This document shows, piece by piece, positions 1 to 9,383 of a DNA stretch of 50,925 bases (its first letter is position 1; every line of letters begins with the position of its first letter). Both the position numbers and the translations under genes were made by a program. The DNA is from Mesotaenium endlicherianum. Its lineage: Eukaryota > Streptophyta > Zygnematophyceae > Zygnematales > Mesotaeniaceae. The stretch is from assembly GCA_009602735.1 (NCBI GenBank), contig WELA01006903.1, positions 204,416 through 255,340 on the forward strand, read 5' to 3'. The notes below the pieces were generated by a model. The model was given only the letters and a program-made list of their open reading frames with translations. It ran no database searches and was not told the DNA's origin.

Positions 1-3000
1 AATATACTTCTCTCCCATANCCATAAACCATAGCGAATGGTGACTGCTTGGTGGATCCCTGCATGCTGTTGTTGTAGGCAAACTCCAACCCTGGTAGCTT
101 CTTGTCCCACTCTGAAGGGTCTTCCATAGNCTAGTGAAACTCCTTAGCACCTCTTGCAGAGTTCTGTTGAGCCTCTCACTCTGCCCGTCTGTCTGAGGAT
201 GATAGGAAGTGCTCATACTCAGCTTGGTCCCCATCAAAGTAAACAATGACCGCCAAAAGTTGCTAGTAAACCTTGGATCCCGATCTGAAACAATCACCTT
301 CGGCAACCCATGTAGCCTGAAAATATGATCAAAGAATAGCCGTGCCACATCCGCTGCCGTAGAAGTCTCCTTCATGGGAATGAAGTGAGCCATCTTGCTG
401 AGTCTGTCAGACACAACCCATACTGCATCGTGCCCTTGACCACTGACTGGTAACGATGTGATGAAGTCCATAGCAATCTGCTCCCAGGGATACTCTGGAA
501 TAGGCAGGGGCTGCAATGTACCTCCCTTCTTTTGATTTGGTGTCTTGTTTCTCTGGCACGCATCGCAACTCCTGATCCACCCCTCGATGTCTTTGTCCAT
601 ATTTCTACAGTAGTATTCCCGCTTCAGCACGCTTGCCGTCTTCTCGCTTCCAAAGTGTCCAGCATATAAGCAGTCATGATGCTCCGCAAGTAGTAAGTCT
701 CGTAGCTCCTTGATGTCAGGTACCACCACTCTCTTCGAATCACCATAATACCATATGCCGTCTCTCTTCTGCATACTCGAGTTGGACTCAGCTGTTCCAC
801 CATCAGCAAACTCTGGGTCCTCCTCATAACCTCTTTGAAGCTTCTCCTTGAAGTCCATACTCTTCTTGATGACTGAGACAGCTGCAAGGTCACACCTCCT
901 GGATAGAGCGTCTGCAGGGTTGATCTTCCCAGGTAAGTACTCAATCTTGTGGTCGAACTGTTGCAGAATCTTCATCCACCTTGCCTGTCTTGGTGTCAAC
1001 GTTGGTTGCGTCATAAACTTCTCCAAACTCTTGTGGTCGGTCTTGATAAACACCTTGAGGCCGTCCACATAACATCGCCAAATCCTCAAAGCCTGGATAA
1101 TAGCCAACATCTCTTGCTCGTGTGCTGCATAGTTCTGCTCCGCGGGACTCAACTTTCTGCTCTCATATGCCACAGGCTGCAATCCTTTGCCCTGGTCCTG
1201 GAGAAGAATGGCTCCCACTGCAAAGTTTGACGCGTCTGTGATGATGGTTAAAGGAAGCTCTGGACTTGCAATTGCCAACAAAGGTGCCTGTGTCAACAGC
1301 TCCTTAATCTTCTCAAATGCTTGCTGCTCCTTGTCACCCCATAGCCACTTCTCCTGCTTCTTCAACATGTCCGTGAGCGGTGCACATACCTTGGCAAATC
1401 CTTCAATGAAACGTCAATAATAATTCGCCATGCCGAGGAAACTCCTAAGTTGATGAATATCAGCAGGCACCGGCCAATCTCTGACTGCTTGCATCTTCTT
1501 CTGCTCCACCTTGACTCCTTCAGCTCCCACTACATGTCCAAGAAATTCGACTTCATTGAGACAGAAGTCGCACTTGCTCATCTTCCCATACAGCTTCTGA
1601 TCTCTCAAGACCTCCAACACCTTCCTCAGATGCTCCACATGCTCTTCCAAGGTCTTCGAATAGGTTAGGATGTCGTCCAAAAATACCACCACAAACTGGT
1701 CCAAGTAGGGTCTGAAGATACTATTCATGAGTCCCATGAATGTAGCAGGTGCATTAGTCAATCCAAAAGGCATGACTGTGAACTCGAACAAAGCATAGCG
1801 AGTCATGAAAGCAGTCTTCTGAACGTCTCCTTCCGCAATCCGTACCTGGTGGTAGCCACTCCTCAAATCGATCTTCGAGAAATACTTCGCCTCGACAAGC
1901 CTGTCAATCAACTCGTCCACTCGTGGAAGTGGGTACCTGTTCTTGATGGTGACCTTGTTGAGTGCCCGGTAGTCGACACACATCCTCATAGTCCCATCCT
2001 TCTTCTTCACAAATAAGACTGGCGCTGCAAATGGAGACTCGCTGGGTCGGATGAATCCCTTCTCCAACAACTCTGTCAGCTGCTTCTTCAACTCATCCAA
2101 CTCCGCAAACGATTGTCGATAGGCGGGTCTCACTGGTGGCTTGCTCCCTGGTTCCAACTCAATCTTGTGCTCCATAGCTCTCTGTGGAGGTAATCCTGCA
2201 GGTAGCTCCTCAGGAAATACGCACTTGAACTCCTCCAACAGCGCCTTAATTTGGGCAGGCATCTCAGCAGGCTTCTTCTCTTGAGCAGTTGGGCTCTGCT
2301 CCTTCTGAGCAAGGGGATCAGACACCACTACTTGCTCCTCCGGCGATGTACATTCGCCCAGGCTGTTAGGATTCACGCTTGCTCCATCTGATGACCTGGC
2401 CAGGGCCACCGAAACAAGGTACATCTCCTTCACCTGATTCGCCCTGCATAGCTTCTTAACTTGCAGGCTCGACAGAAGACAGTTACTTGTGGTCGTATCT
2501 ACCTCCACCTGTTTCGCTGTCTCCATTCGACCATCACGCCCTTGGACTTTCACTTGTCCTGTGCTCCAGTGCACTTGAGGGTTGGCTTTTCTCAGCCATG
2601 GTCGGCCCAATATCACCTCATGGTGACCTAACTCTGCCTGCTCCATAACTTCAGTACTCTGGTGCCCCGCTACTTCCACGTGAATAGCTTCCGTAGGTGC
2701 ACCACACTTGAGTCTCTGCCCATTCGCCAAAATTGCCTCCTTAGGCTCATAATGCTTCTGCACAGGGACTCGCCACTCTTTCACCAGCTTCTTGTGCACA
2801 AAGTTTGCACTTGCGCCACTATCGACCATACACTTGGCCTTGTTGCCGTGGACTACTCCTTCCACGATGATAGGCTTGTCAACATCTCGTCTTTTGCTTC
2901 TCGGCAGGCTCCTGGGGATAACCTCCTTGTGAGTTCTCGTCTTCATGTCAGTAGACACCCCTGAACGACTTACTGGCGTCCTCCTTTTTCCTGCTGTTGA

Positions 3001-3054
3001 GGTTGCTTCGCCTTCACATGACAGTCTCGAGCCATATGTCCAAGCTTGCCGCAA
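1..3054 (-). pseudogene. pol: Element A Ty3/gypsy Pol polyprotein (protease-RT-RNase H-integrase), broken and truncated at window edge
   Basis: The reading frame from 3054 to 1414 encodes an aspartic protease ([11 protein letters not shown], canonical D-S-G) and a reverse transcriptase with VDYRALN, LPFGLT-type ([13 protein letters not shown]) and FLDDIL catalytic motifs. It ends at FLGMANYY with a TGA at 1414-1416. Below the TGA I translated the same frame by hand. It stays open down to about position 130 and encodes RNase H (ITDASNFAVGAILLQ), the HHCC zinc finger of integrase and the DDE core (VSDRDPRFTS, QTDGQSERLN). At the N at 130 the integrase continues in another frame (EFAYNNSMQGST). 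So the only breaks seen are one nonsense codon, probably an Arg CGA to TGA change, and a frameshift at an ambiguous base; a second N lies at 20. The 3' LTR lies outside the window. Pol is in the -1 frame relative to gag. Confidence 0.9.
2970..3054 (-). promoter_or_regulatory. Element A gag-pol overlap, probable -1 frameshift zone
   Basis: Gag ends with TAA at 2970-2972, while the pol frame is already open from at least 3054 in the -1 register. An A5 run on the minus strand (2985-2989, read as GAA AAA GGA in the gag frame) lies five codons before the stop and is the only obvious slip-prone sequence. It is not a perfect X-XXY-YYZ heptamer, so the exact shift site is inferred. Confidence 0.45.
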
Positions 3055-4001
3055 CTATAGCAGGGTCCTCTCGGCTTGAAATTCTGCTGCTTGCGCTGGT
3101 ACTGCACAAGTCCCATCTCCATGGGTACTGGACCTTGAACACTCGCGCTTGGCGCTTGAGATCCAAAGTGTCGATATCCTCCAAAGTTGTGGCTGCCCCA
3201 CTGCCTCTGACTATACTCCACAGCGTCGACCCTTGTTGCCAATGCCATCATTTCTCCAAGACTGGTAGGGTCCTTGAGCGCCACTTCCTTGGCCACAGTT
3301 GGCTTGAGTCCCCTCTTGAACTTGTCCATCATCTCCGACCCGTGCATGGATGGACATTGAAGCACCTGCTCGTTGAAGCGCGATACATACTCCTGAACGC
3401 TTGCTCGTTGACAAAGGCGCACCAATAGATCTCGAGCGGTAGCCTCGGGTGCGATAGGTTGAAATTGCCTCTTCAAGCCTTCAAATAGCTGATCAACAGT
3501 AGCAGGAACTCCAGACAGCTGCTCCTGTCGCTCATACCAAGCTCCAGCACTCTTCTGCAGTAATGTTATGACAAAGGCGACTTGCCTGTCGGGCGTGAAC
3601 GCAGAATACTCCATAAACTTCTTCACTCCAAAAATCCATTGATGAACAGGCGGCGATCCACGCTCTCCAGTATAAACTTCAGGCTTAGGCGCACGCACTC
3701 CTGGTGCGGGTGGGATAACTGGTTGCACCACTGGGTTAACATGAATTGGTGGTACAACGGGTGCAGGTGCGGAACTCGTCAAAGCGGCGTTTCCAACAAC
3801 AGCTCGCACCATTCTCTCCACCTCCGCGCGCATATTTTGTTGAAATTGGGCGTAGACTTCTCCTCCAATTGCATTTGCCATTTGCTTGAGCATCGCCTGC
3901 ATCTCTTGTTGCTCTCTAGTCATCGTTGGTGCTGCCAGTTGCCCCACGCGCTCAACATGCTCGACATGTTCGCCTCCTCCAGCTGCCGACTGCGACTCCA
4001 T
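2970..4001 (-). CDS. gag: Element A Gag (capsid-nucleocapsid)
   Basis: This 343-codon open frame encodes a retrotransposon Gag. The N-terminal third is Pro/Val rich. The middle is a retrotransposon capsid domain (the stretch around [10 protein letters not shown], then [18 protein letters not shown]). The C-terminus carries one CCHC zinc knuckle, [14 protein letters not shown] (C-X2-C-X4-H-X4-C), followed by a basic Gln/Lys tail. Gag packages the element RNA into virus-like particles in the cytoplasm. The start at 4001 is the first ATG after the primer-binding site. The last 85 bp overlap the pol frame, which is -1 relative to gag. The frame is intact although the neighbouring pol is broken, so the copy is probably fairly young. 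Confidence 0.9.
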   Translation of the reverse strand: MESQSAAGGGEHVEHVERVGQLAAPTMTREQQEMQAMLKQMANAIGGEVYAQFQQNMRAEVERMVRAVVGNAALTSSAPAPVVPPIHVNPVVQPVIPPAPGVRAPKPEVYTGERGSPPVHQWIFGVKKFMEYSAFTPDRQVAFVITLLQKSAGAWYERQEQLSGVPATVDQLFEGLKRQFQPIAPEATARDLLVRLCQRASVQEYVSRFNEQVLQCPSMHGSEMMDKFKRGLKPTVAKEVALKDPTSLGEMMALATRVDAVEYSQRQWGSHNFGGYRHFGSQAPSASVQGPVPMEMGLVQYQRKQQNFKPRGPCYSCGKLGHMARDCHVKAKQPQQQEKGGRQ

Positions 4002-4024
4002 GATATAAAATGCAAACTAGCCCA

Positions 4025-4036
4025 GCTCCGATACCA
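4025..4036 (-). other. Element A primer-binding site (tRNA-iMet type)
   Basis: The minus strand reads TGGTATCGGAGC, an 11 of 12 match to TGGTATCAGAGC, the complement of the plant initiator tRNA-Met 3' end. It lies two bases inside the LTR end and 24 bases upstream of the gag ATG. It fixes the orientation and the LTR boundary. Confidence 0.85.
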
Positions 4037-4038
4037 GA

Positions 4039-5201
4039 TGAAAGGGGCAGAGTGCCCTAGTGGAAGCGTAGTAACTCACGAGGAAAGGAACTAGTTGCAA
4101 TCATACTCAAGAGTGCAGCGGCATATCACTAAGAAAACTTAGGAAAATTACTCAACATTTTGAGTAGCAAGAAACTGCTTACAAATGATGTAGGATGAAA
4201 GGCCTTTTCATTACAAACTCGTAGAAATTTACAGAAGTGAAAACTGATAATAAACAAAGAAGTTATGCCTATTTATAATTTTCTGCTTAAGTGCTCCTCT
4301 CTAGGAGGAAGCTACGGATTTTCCGAAGTGTTCCGTCAAATCGTCCCTTCCAGAATATTCGTAAGTAAGCCAGATCAGTCTAATCTGACGTGTCGGGCCG
4401 AATTGACGTCCACATACATGCATCGACATTACTAGAATATTCTATCTTAGGCGCGCTAGGCTAAACCGAAACTTCTAGGTAAATCGACCTAGTCGGCACT
4501 CCGCGTCAGCCGAACTTACGTGAAGGTTCGAGTTCATTCTAACAGGCCAGATCGCTCGACTCTGTCGGTCAATCCGACGGTCGCGCTCACCGCGAATTAA
4601 GGACAGTCGTCAACCGACCTCAAAACTAATTAAACTTCGGAAATCCGTAACTCTCTCAATACTTGACCAAATTCAATGAACTTTATATCAAAATGACCAC
4701 AAAAATGCACTCTACACTACTATACAATCAAAACATACTTTCATGAAACTCAAAAATGCACTTTATAAACCTATGACCTTACATTTCAGCGTCAGGTTTC
4801 GCAAGTTTTCTTTGACTTTTCTACGACTTCGTTGTAACGAAAAAGCGCCGTGAGCACCCCATGCTTCCAACTTTCCAAGTGCTTTCAAGTTCCGCCCCAC
4901 CTCAGTCCACCTCCGCGGTCCACCTAGCAGAATATCCAATTCCAAGCTTGGTCGCTTTAATTTGCTGGTCGCAATTGCTTCACAATACGACAGAATGTAA
5001 CAGGCGAAGTCGATGACAGTGTTGCCAACAGTTGTACCTATACTGAATCTATCGCCGTGTTTTTATTTTTCGATGTGACCTCGTCGTGACTCGTGAGTTG
5101 TGACAAGTCGTGATAACTCATATATAGGTAAGCATTGAGTTCCACTGACGAGCAAGCTGCAGTAGGCTCAAGCAATCGCAGTATTGCATCTTAACAAACG
5201 T
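4039..5201 (-). repeat. Element A 5' LTR (inner end certain, outer end not found) plus undetermined flank
   Basis: The inner LTR end is placed at 4039, where the minus strand ends in CA two bases before the primer-binding site. The partner LTR is outside the window, so I cannot delimit the outer end by comparison and saw no convincing TG with a target duplication. No gene is visible up to 5201. The stretch is AT-rich from about 4100 to 4300 and from 4600 to 4760, and has several TCGTGACTCGTGAG-like short repeats around 5085-5140. Confidence 0.5.
4049..4072 (+). other. tRNA-iMet 5'-half-like segment in U5 of element A
   Basis: The plus strand AGAGTGCCCTAGTGGAAGCG (extended to 24 bases) matches the acceptor-5'/D-arm part of plant initiator tRNA-Met (AGAGTGGCGCAGCGGAAGCG, recalled from general knowledge) at 19 of 24 positions, including an A-box-like TGCCCTAGTGG. 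It lies 12 bp from the primer-binding site and on the strand complementary to the genomic RNA. The element RNA could therefore pair with the D-arm of its own primer. Confidence 0.4.
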
Positions 5202-5460
5202 TGTACTAGTCACACGTGCTCGGTCTCCGACAGACACGTACCACTGATTAGCTTACACACTTCATAGCTGAGATTCACATGTGCATTACTCAGCATAGCC
5301 GACATAAGTTATATAACAGGAATTTAGATCAGTCAGCTCTGCCTTCCGATTATATTCTATCTAGACCACTTCTGGTTGCGTGGATTACGCCAGCGAGCAC
5401 AAATAGAACAAGCATTCCAAAGAGGGAAAGCTTCATCGTACCTTCCAAAAGGACAACTAC
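5202..5460 (+). repeat. Element D 5' LTR fragment
   Basis: This stretch is colinear with 34379-34625: shared segments include CACACGTG, CTCGGTCTCCGA, ACTGATTAGCTTACACAC, GCATAGCCGACA, TCTATCTAGACCACTTCTGG and CAAGCATTCCAAA. The partner follows a G-rich tract, which marks it as a 3' LTR, so this copy would be the 5' LTR of the same split element or another copy of the family. The similarity fades after about 5450. Confidence 0.7.
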
Positions 5461-5540
5461 TAAAGTCAATTCCAAAAGTTGTACATTCCATGACTTCTTG
5501 AGAAATACATTCGTCACGTCATGTTCTCCAAAAGCGTCCT
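5461..5540 (+). repeat. Dispersed repeat, copy 1
   Basis: This roughly 80-bp segment recurs at 46809-46910 in the same orientation. Shared blocks are TTGTACATTCCAT, GAGAAATACATTCGTCACG and AAGCGTCC. The second copy carries a small internal expansion of CACGAGTCACG. It may be part of an LTR or leader of the D family; it is not coding. Confidence 0.65.
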
Positions 5541-5656
5541 TCCCACACGCGGATCATTACACGCTGCAAGCTTTTTTTTTTTTTGATTCCCTTCAATTGC
5601 CTTCCATTCCATTCGGCAACCTTTACGCCTTCTCGGCTTTTCCTCTTTCGACAACC

Positions 5657-6300
5657 ATGGCACCAAAGAAGACACGCGCTCAGGACGTGAGTCCCCTTGC
5701 CCGGCAAGGCCAAATGTCCCAAGGACAGATTTCCCAAGGATGGATCTCCCAGCGATGCAGCCCTGAAGAAGTCACCTGGCGGCACACCCCTCCCTGGCTC
5801 CCCGTCGAAGAAGGTGAAGATGGACGCTGCAGAAGAACTCTCCGTCGCTCTCTTTTGATCGCTCCATGAGGAGCAAGCTGCAAGTACCTAAATTTTTCAC
5901 GGGTGGTTCGACATAGTGGACATGCGCACTAAAAATCATGGGTGGATTGAAGCTAAAAGTTTGCGCCAGGTTCAGAGTGGCCTCTCTCAGAAGGCTCTCC
6001 GATGACTCATTTCCCAGCCAGAGGTCACTCAGGCCTCTCTCACTCTTCTCAAGACTGAGCTGTTCGAAACACATGCCTCTGAGGATGCGAAGGTCATGGC
6101 CATTGACAACCTCATCGAGCTCCACCAAGGCAAGAAACCGCTCAATGTGTTTGCCTTTGAGCGGCAGACACTCTTTACTCGGGCAGAACCCACCCTTGCA
6201 GAGGATTTCAAGATTTGTTGGTTCTATAAGAAGATTCATGCTTCTATTGCATCTAGGGTGAAAGCATTTCAGCCTCCATCTTTTTTTATAGCTTGGATCA
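5657..6300 (+). pseudogene. gag: Element D Gag remnant
   Basis: An ATG in a good context (ACAACCATGG) opens MAPKKTRAQD, followed after a frameshift (5700-5760) by a basic segment KKSPGGTPLPGSPSKKVK and MDAAEELSVALF. The reading then continues in fragments resembling a retrotransposon capsid: MRTKNHGWIEAKSLRQVQ, LTLLKTELFETHASED, IDNLIELHQGKKPLNVF and KKIHASIASRVKAFQPP. No zinc knuckle or protease follows, because the region is cut by the F-family LTR at 6311. The assignment to Gag rests on the general pattern and on the pol remnant on the other side of the insertion. An alternative is an unrelated decayed host gene. Confidence 0.5.
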
Positions 6301-6310
6301 TGGCAGCTGA

Positions 6311-6443
6311 TGTAGTGATATAAGTTAGAATATATTAGTTTGTTTTTATATATTTTAATGCTTTTGAATATTTGTGGAGTAATTTTGTGTGGATTCAAAC
6401 GTGAATAGATACTCTAGTGACTTGGTTCATGTTCTTTGAACCT
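6311..6443 (+). repeat. F-family LTR (F1), left part
   Basis: It begins TGTAGTGATATAAG and follows the start of the F-family LTRs at 36487 and 42508 through TAGTGACTTGGTTCATG and TTTGAACCT. It stops exactly at the B-array insertion point and resumes at 31514 (TTATGGCATTTTTGAA, matching CTAAGGCATTTTCGAA). Confidence 0.85.
6439..6443. repeat. Left target-site duplication of the B array (AACCT)
   Basis: AACCT directly precedes the first LTR base (TG at 6444-6445) and is repeated directly after the last LTR base at 31513. Confidence 0.85.
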
Positions 6444-7164
6444 TGAAATGAATCAACTTACCAAATAGGCGATTAACAATTGATAAAGATCTTTATATCA
6501 GCAAGTAATCTTTATGGATTTTTCAGTAACTGATTAAACGGCAAAAGGACAACACACTAGCAGTGAACAACACTCGTAAGTCAAATGCGAGTAAACTAGC
6601 ATCAATAATGTAATCAATAAAACTCATACATAAGCAAGGTTAGAAGACAGTGCGTAACAATGGCTTCTCGCCTTGAATTCAGATCTCTCTCAGTAAGCTG
6701 TACAAGAAAGTTGGCCTCGTTTCCGAATGCCGAACTCGAAAGCAATGCCTAGCATATGTACATGGAATGAGTTTACTGTTCAACGGCCAGTGCGATGGCA
6801 CCGCCTACCCGGGAGTTAACCACGTTGGTAGGACCTCGGTTAACCAAATCCACCGCCATCTCCCATCATCCCGAATAGCCATCTATCATAGGGATGTCAT
6901 CTGGCCATTCATCTAGCATATCATACTTAGATGCATATCGAGGCAGTTCGCTGCTATCGAGTACGGAAGTCAGCTGGCTGTCAAAGAATGTGTCAGCAAG
7001 CAGACTTAAGTGGACTTCAGCCTGCTGCTTCCGGCTGAGTCATTAAACTGATATTAAATATTAAGTCCAGCAGACCGATTATCAACTAGAGTTCAGTAGT
7101 CTGAACTTAAATGAATATTATATTTAAATGAATATTATACCTACTAATATACTGATTCATTACA
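6444..7164 (-). repeat. Family B LTR1 (subfamily X)
   Basis: The ends are TGAAATGAATC and GATTCATTACA, a near-perfect terminal inverted repeat. The right part carries GATATTAAATATTAAGTCC, shared with LTR4 and not with LTR2 or LTR3. The minus strand has GGTAAGT 15 bases from the inner (U5) end. It is the 3' LTR of unit 1. Confidence 0.95.
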
Positions 7165-7166
7165 AT

Positions 7167-7179
7167 CCCTCCAACTTAA
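7167..7179 (-). other. Terminal polypurine tract, unit 1
   Basis: The minus strand reads TTAAGTTGGAGGG, two bases before the 3' LTR. It would be the plus-strand DNA primer. Confidence 0.8.
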
Positions 7180-7276
7180 CTTGTTGTCGCCTCGACACCA
7201 TTAAACTGCAGAAGTCTTTGGTCAGGGGACTGAACCTGACCAGCCTCCCCCACTTACTGCCTCTTCAGCCTGTCGC

Positions 7277-8953
7277 CTAGGGGGTTGTTCCTTGGGCTTC
7301 AAGATCAGGAGACTGAGATCTGGACCAAGATCTGGACAGCCCTCTAGGTCTGTTAGCTGGCCTTCTAAAGAACCCCGTTTGTTCTAAAGTTGGGCCTCGA
7401 GGAAAACGAAGGATGGTAGCCTGCTCTTTACCCACTTGGGTGTTGATCCCCACATAGACAGGCATTCCAGTAGGATGCTGAAATACATTGGCAAGAGGTA
7501 CATGTCCCTTAGCGAAGGGGGAGGCCGGCATACCTCTGGCCCACCCGCGTGGCCCTCTTCTGGCACCCCTGTTCTTTGGGGATTTCTGCCTGTGTCTGCT
7601 GCCAAGTACAGTCAGATCAGCTTCTTCCCCTGCTTGGGCAAGTGGGCTGGGGGAGCGAGTGCGGGGTCCAGTTGCCTCCATGACCGGGATCACGTTCCAT
7701 ATACCTGATCTTGGTTCCTTAGGAAGTGCCCCTGCCTGCCCCTGGATCTCCTGAGTACCAGCTCCTGATGCTTCTCCTCTGCCTTGTTCTTCTCCTTCCT
7801 TCTCCTCATCCTCCTCCTCTGAGAGAGTAGGAGTCTCGTCCACTAGGTCGTCCTACTCCCTGGTAGACATGGAGTAGTCTACTGGCCTCCCTTTCTTAGG
7901 GCGCGCTGGAGGTTGCTTGGCCTTCAGCCTGCTGATATCTATCTGGCCTGCATTCTTCGCCCATTTGACGAAGGCATGCTTTCCCTTAGAGAAGTAGTCT
8001 CTCCCCCTCCTTCTGTGCTCTTTGGTCTCTGCATTCATATTGCTCAGGCAGCCATTCAACCTGGGGTCCCAAGGGGCAATGTGAGGTGGTAGGATGAGGT
8101 AGCCGTCTAGGTCATAGTGGAAGTCATTCGGTTGGGCTCGGTCACACTCCTGCTTCTTATTTGTGACGGTCATCCACCTCCAGTCTGTTGGCTGCTGGTA
8201 GTATCGGGGTCCGTGCTCAGCCTTCCTCAGTTTACACGGGAACCAGTGGGGAGAGAACATCTGCTGTCCTGCTTCCCTGGCCAAGTACTCCCAGCTCCTT
8301 CTCTTAACTTCATTGTAAGCTGGCAATAGTGTGAGGTAGAATACCATATCCTTAAAGCTATCGGGCCGCATGCTCACCATCCTGATGAGTCTTTGATCTC
8401 CCACTATTCTCGGTATTGGGACTGGTTTGTTCTCTTAATCATCGGCAAGGTACCGGGCCTGCTCTGCTGTATAGCCCACCATCTTGGCATAATCCTCGTA
8501 GAGGACCACACCAGTGTGTGTCTCAATGGACATATCCAGTGCTGCAGTTCCTTCTCTCTGTAGCAGTGTTGTCTGTTCTAGCTTGTTGATCTCCTGGGCT
8601 GCCAGCAATGCTTCCTTCAGATTATCAAAGTTTTGGCCACCCACCACAGTATACCTGTAAGTGGCCAAGCTCTTCTGCCTATCCGCTTCAGCCTTTTTCC
8701 TTCTCTCCCCCTCTGCCGCTGCCGCTTCTTCTTGTTGTTTCTTCCGTCTCTCCTCCTCAGCTTTCCTGACGTTTTCCGCTTCTTGATCCTTCTTCCTCTG
8801 TGCTTCTTCTGCCGCCTCTTGTTGTTTGCGGACCCTTTCTTGTTCTCTCCTGGTGAGGAACGTCGCCGCCAGCTCCTTCTGGTATTGCTCCATTGTCCTC
8901 CTGGCTTCTTCTGCCTTGCGCTTTCTGTCCTCCTTTTGTGTGGTGGGCGCCAT
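7277..8953 (-). pseudogene. ORF3 of unit 1 (subfamily X), two nonsense codons
   Basis: This is the same protein as the intact ORF3 at 15477-17153 and 23551-25227. It has no frameshift, but it has two in-frame stops, at 8435-8437 (Ser TCA to TAA after ARYLADD) and 7853-7855 (Gln CAG to TAG after SMSTRE). Numerous amino-acid replacements separate it from the Y copies, yet length and domain order are kept: the Lys/Glu coiled coil, the SLATYRYTVVGGQNF segment, the conserved core (PHWFPCKLRKAEHGP), the acidic stretch and the Arg/Ser-rich tail. The branch-site and acceptor sequences upstream of its ATG are also conserved. It is a recently dead copy of a gene that was maintained as a reading frame in both subfamilies. 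Confidence 0.85.
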
Positions 8954-8954
8954 C

Positions 8955-8984
8955 CTGCACATGTAACCAGGGCACAAGTTAGTA
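8955..8984 (-). promoter_or_regulatory. Predicted branch site and 3' splice acceptor before ORF3, unit 1
   Basis: The minus strand has TACTAAC (8978-8984), then 20 bases, then CAG (8955-8957), followed by G and the ORF3 ATG. It is identical in all three units. Confidence 0.5.
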
Positions 8985-9284
8985 GGATATGGACCTTTGT
9001 CATAGGGATTGCAGGAAGTATGTTAGTATTAGTATAGTGGATTCGCTCCTGTTTACCTTACAGGGTGATTGCTAGGAGTTGANCGTAAGTTGCGGTGGGC
9101 TAGACATAAACGTATGAATGTGTTTTCAGGTGGGTTAAGTGATGTATTGTTGTGCGAGGCCCTTTTTCGTTCAGCCAAAGGTGCTTTATGTGGGCCAGGC
9201 TGTCCCATCTGTCACTATGCTGACACTTAGGATTCACAAAACTAACCCTTTCTCGCTCTCGCACACTAACTGTCATATATTTTC

Positions 9285-9296
9285 CCCTCCAACTTA
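9285..9296 (-). other. Central polypurine-tract-like sequence, unit 1
   Basis: The minus strand TAAGTTGGAGGG followed by GAAAATATATG repeats 12 bases of the terminal tract, between pol and ORF3. In this unit about 125 bp of extra sequence (roughly 9100-9260) lies next to it that units 2 and 3 lack. Confidence 0.5.
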
Positions 9297-9383
9297 TATG
9301 GAGACAGGACCTCCTGTCACCTTCGTGTGTCAACTGAAATGACTGTTAGGGAGGTGCTCTAGCCGCCCGAAGGTGGAACCGTT

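Noticed and set aside
4049..4072. A genuine tRNA gene
   Set aside because: Only the 5' half-like part is present, with no anticodon arm or T arm in order, so it cannot encode a tRNA.
4763..4945. Minus-strand 60-codon ORF in the element A LTR/flank
   Set aside because: Short, no recognisable similarity, and lies in probable LTR sequence.
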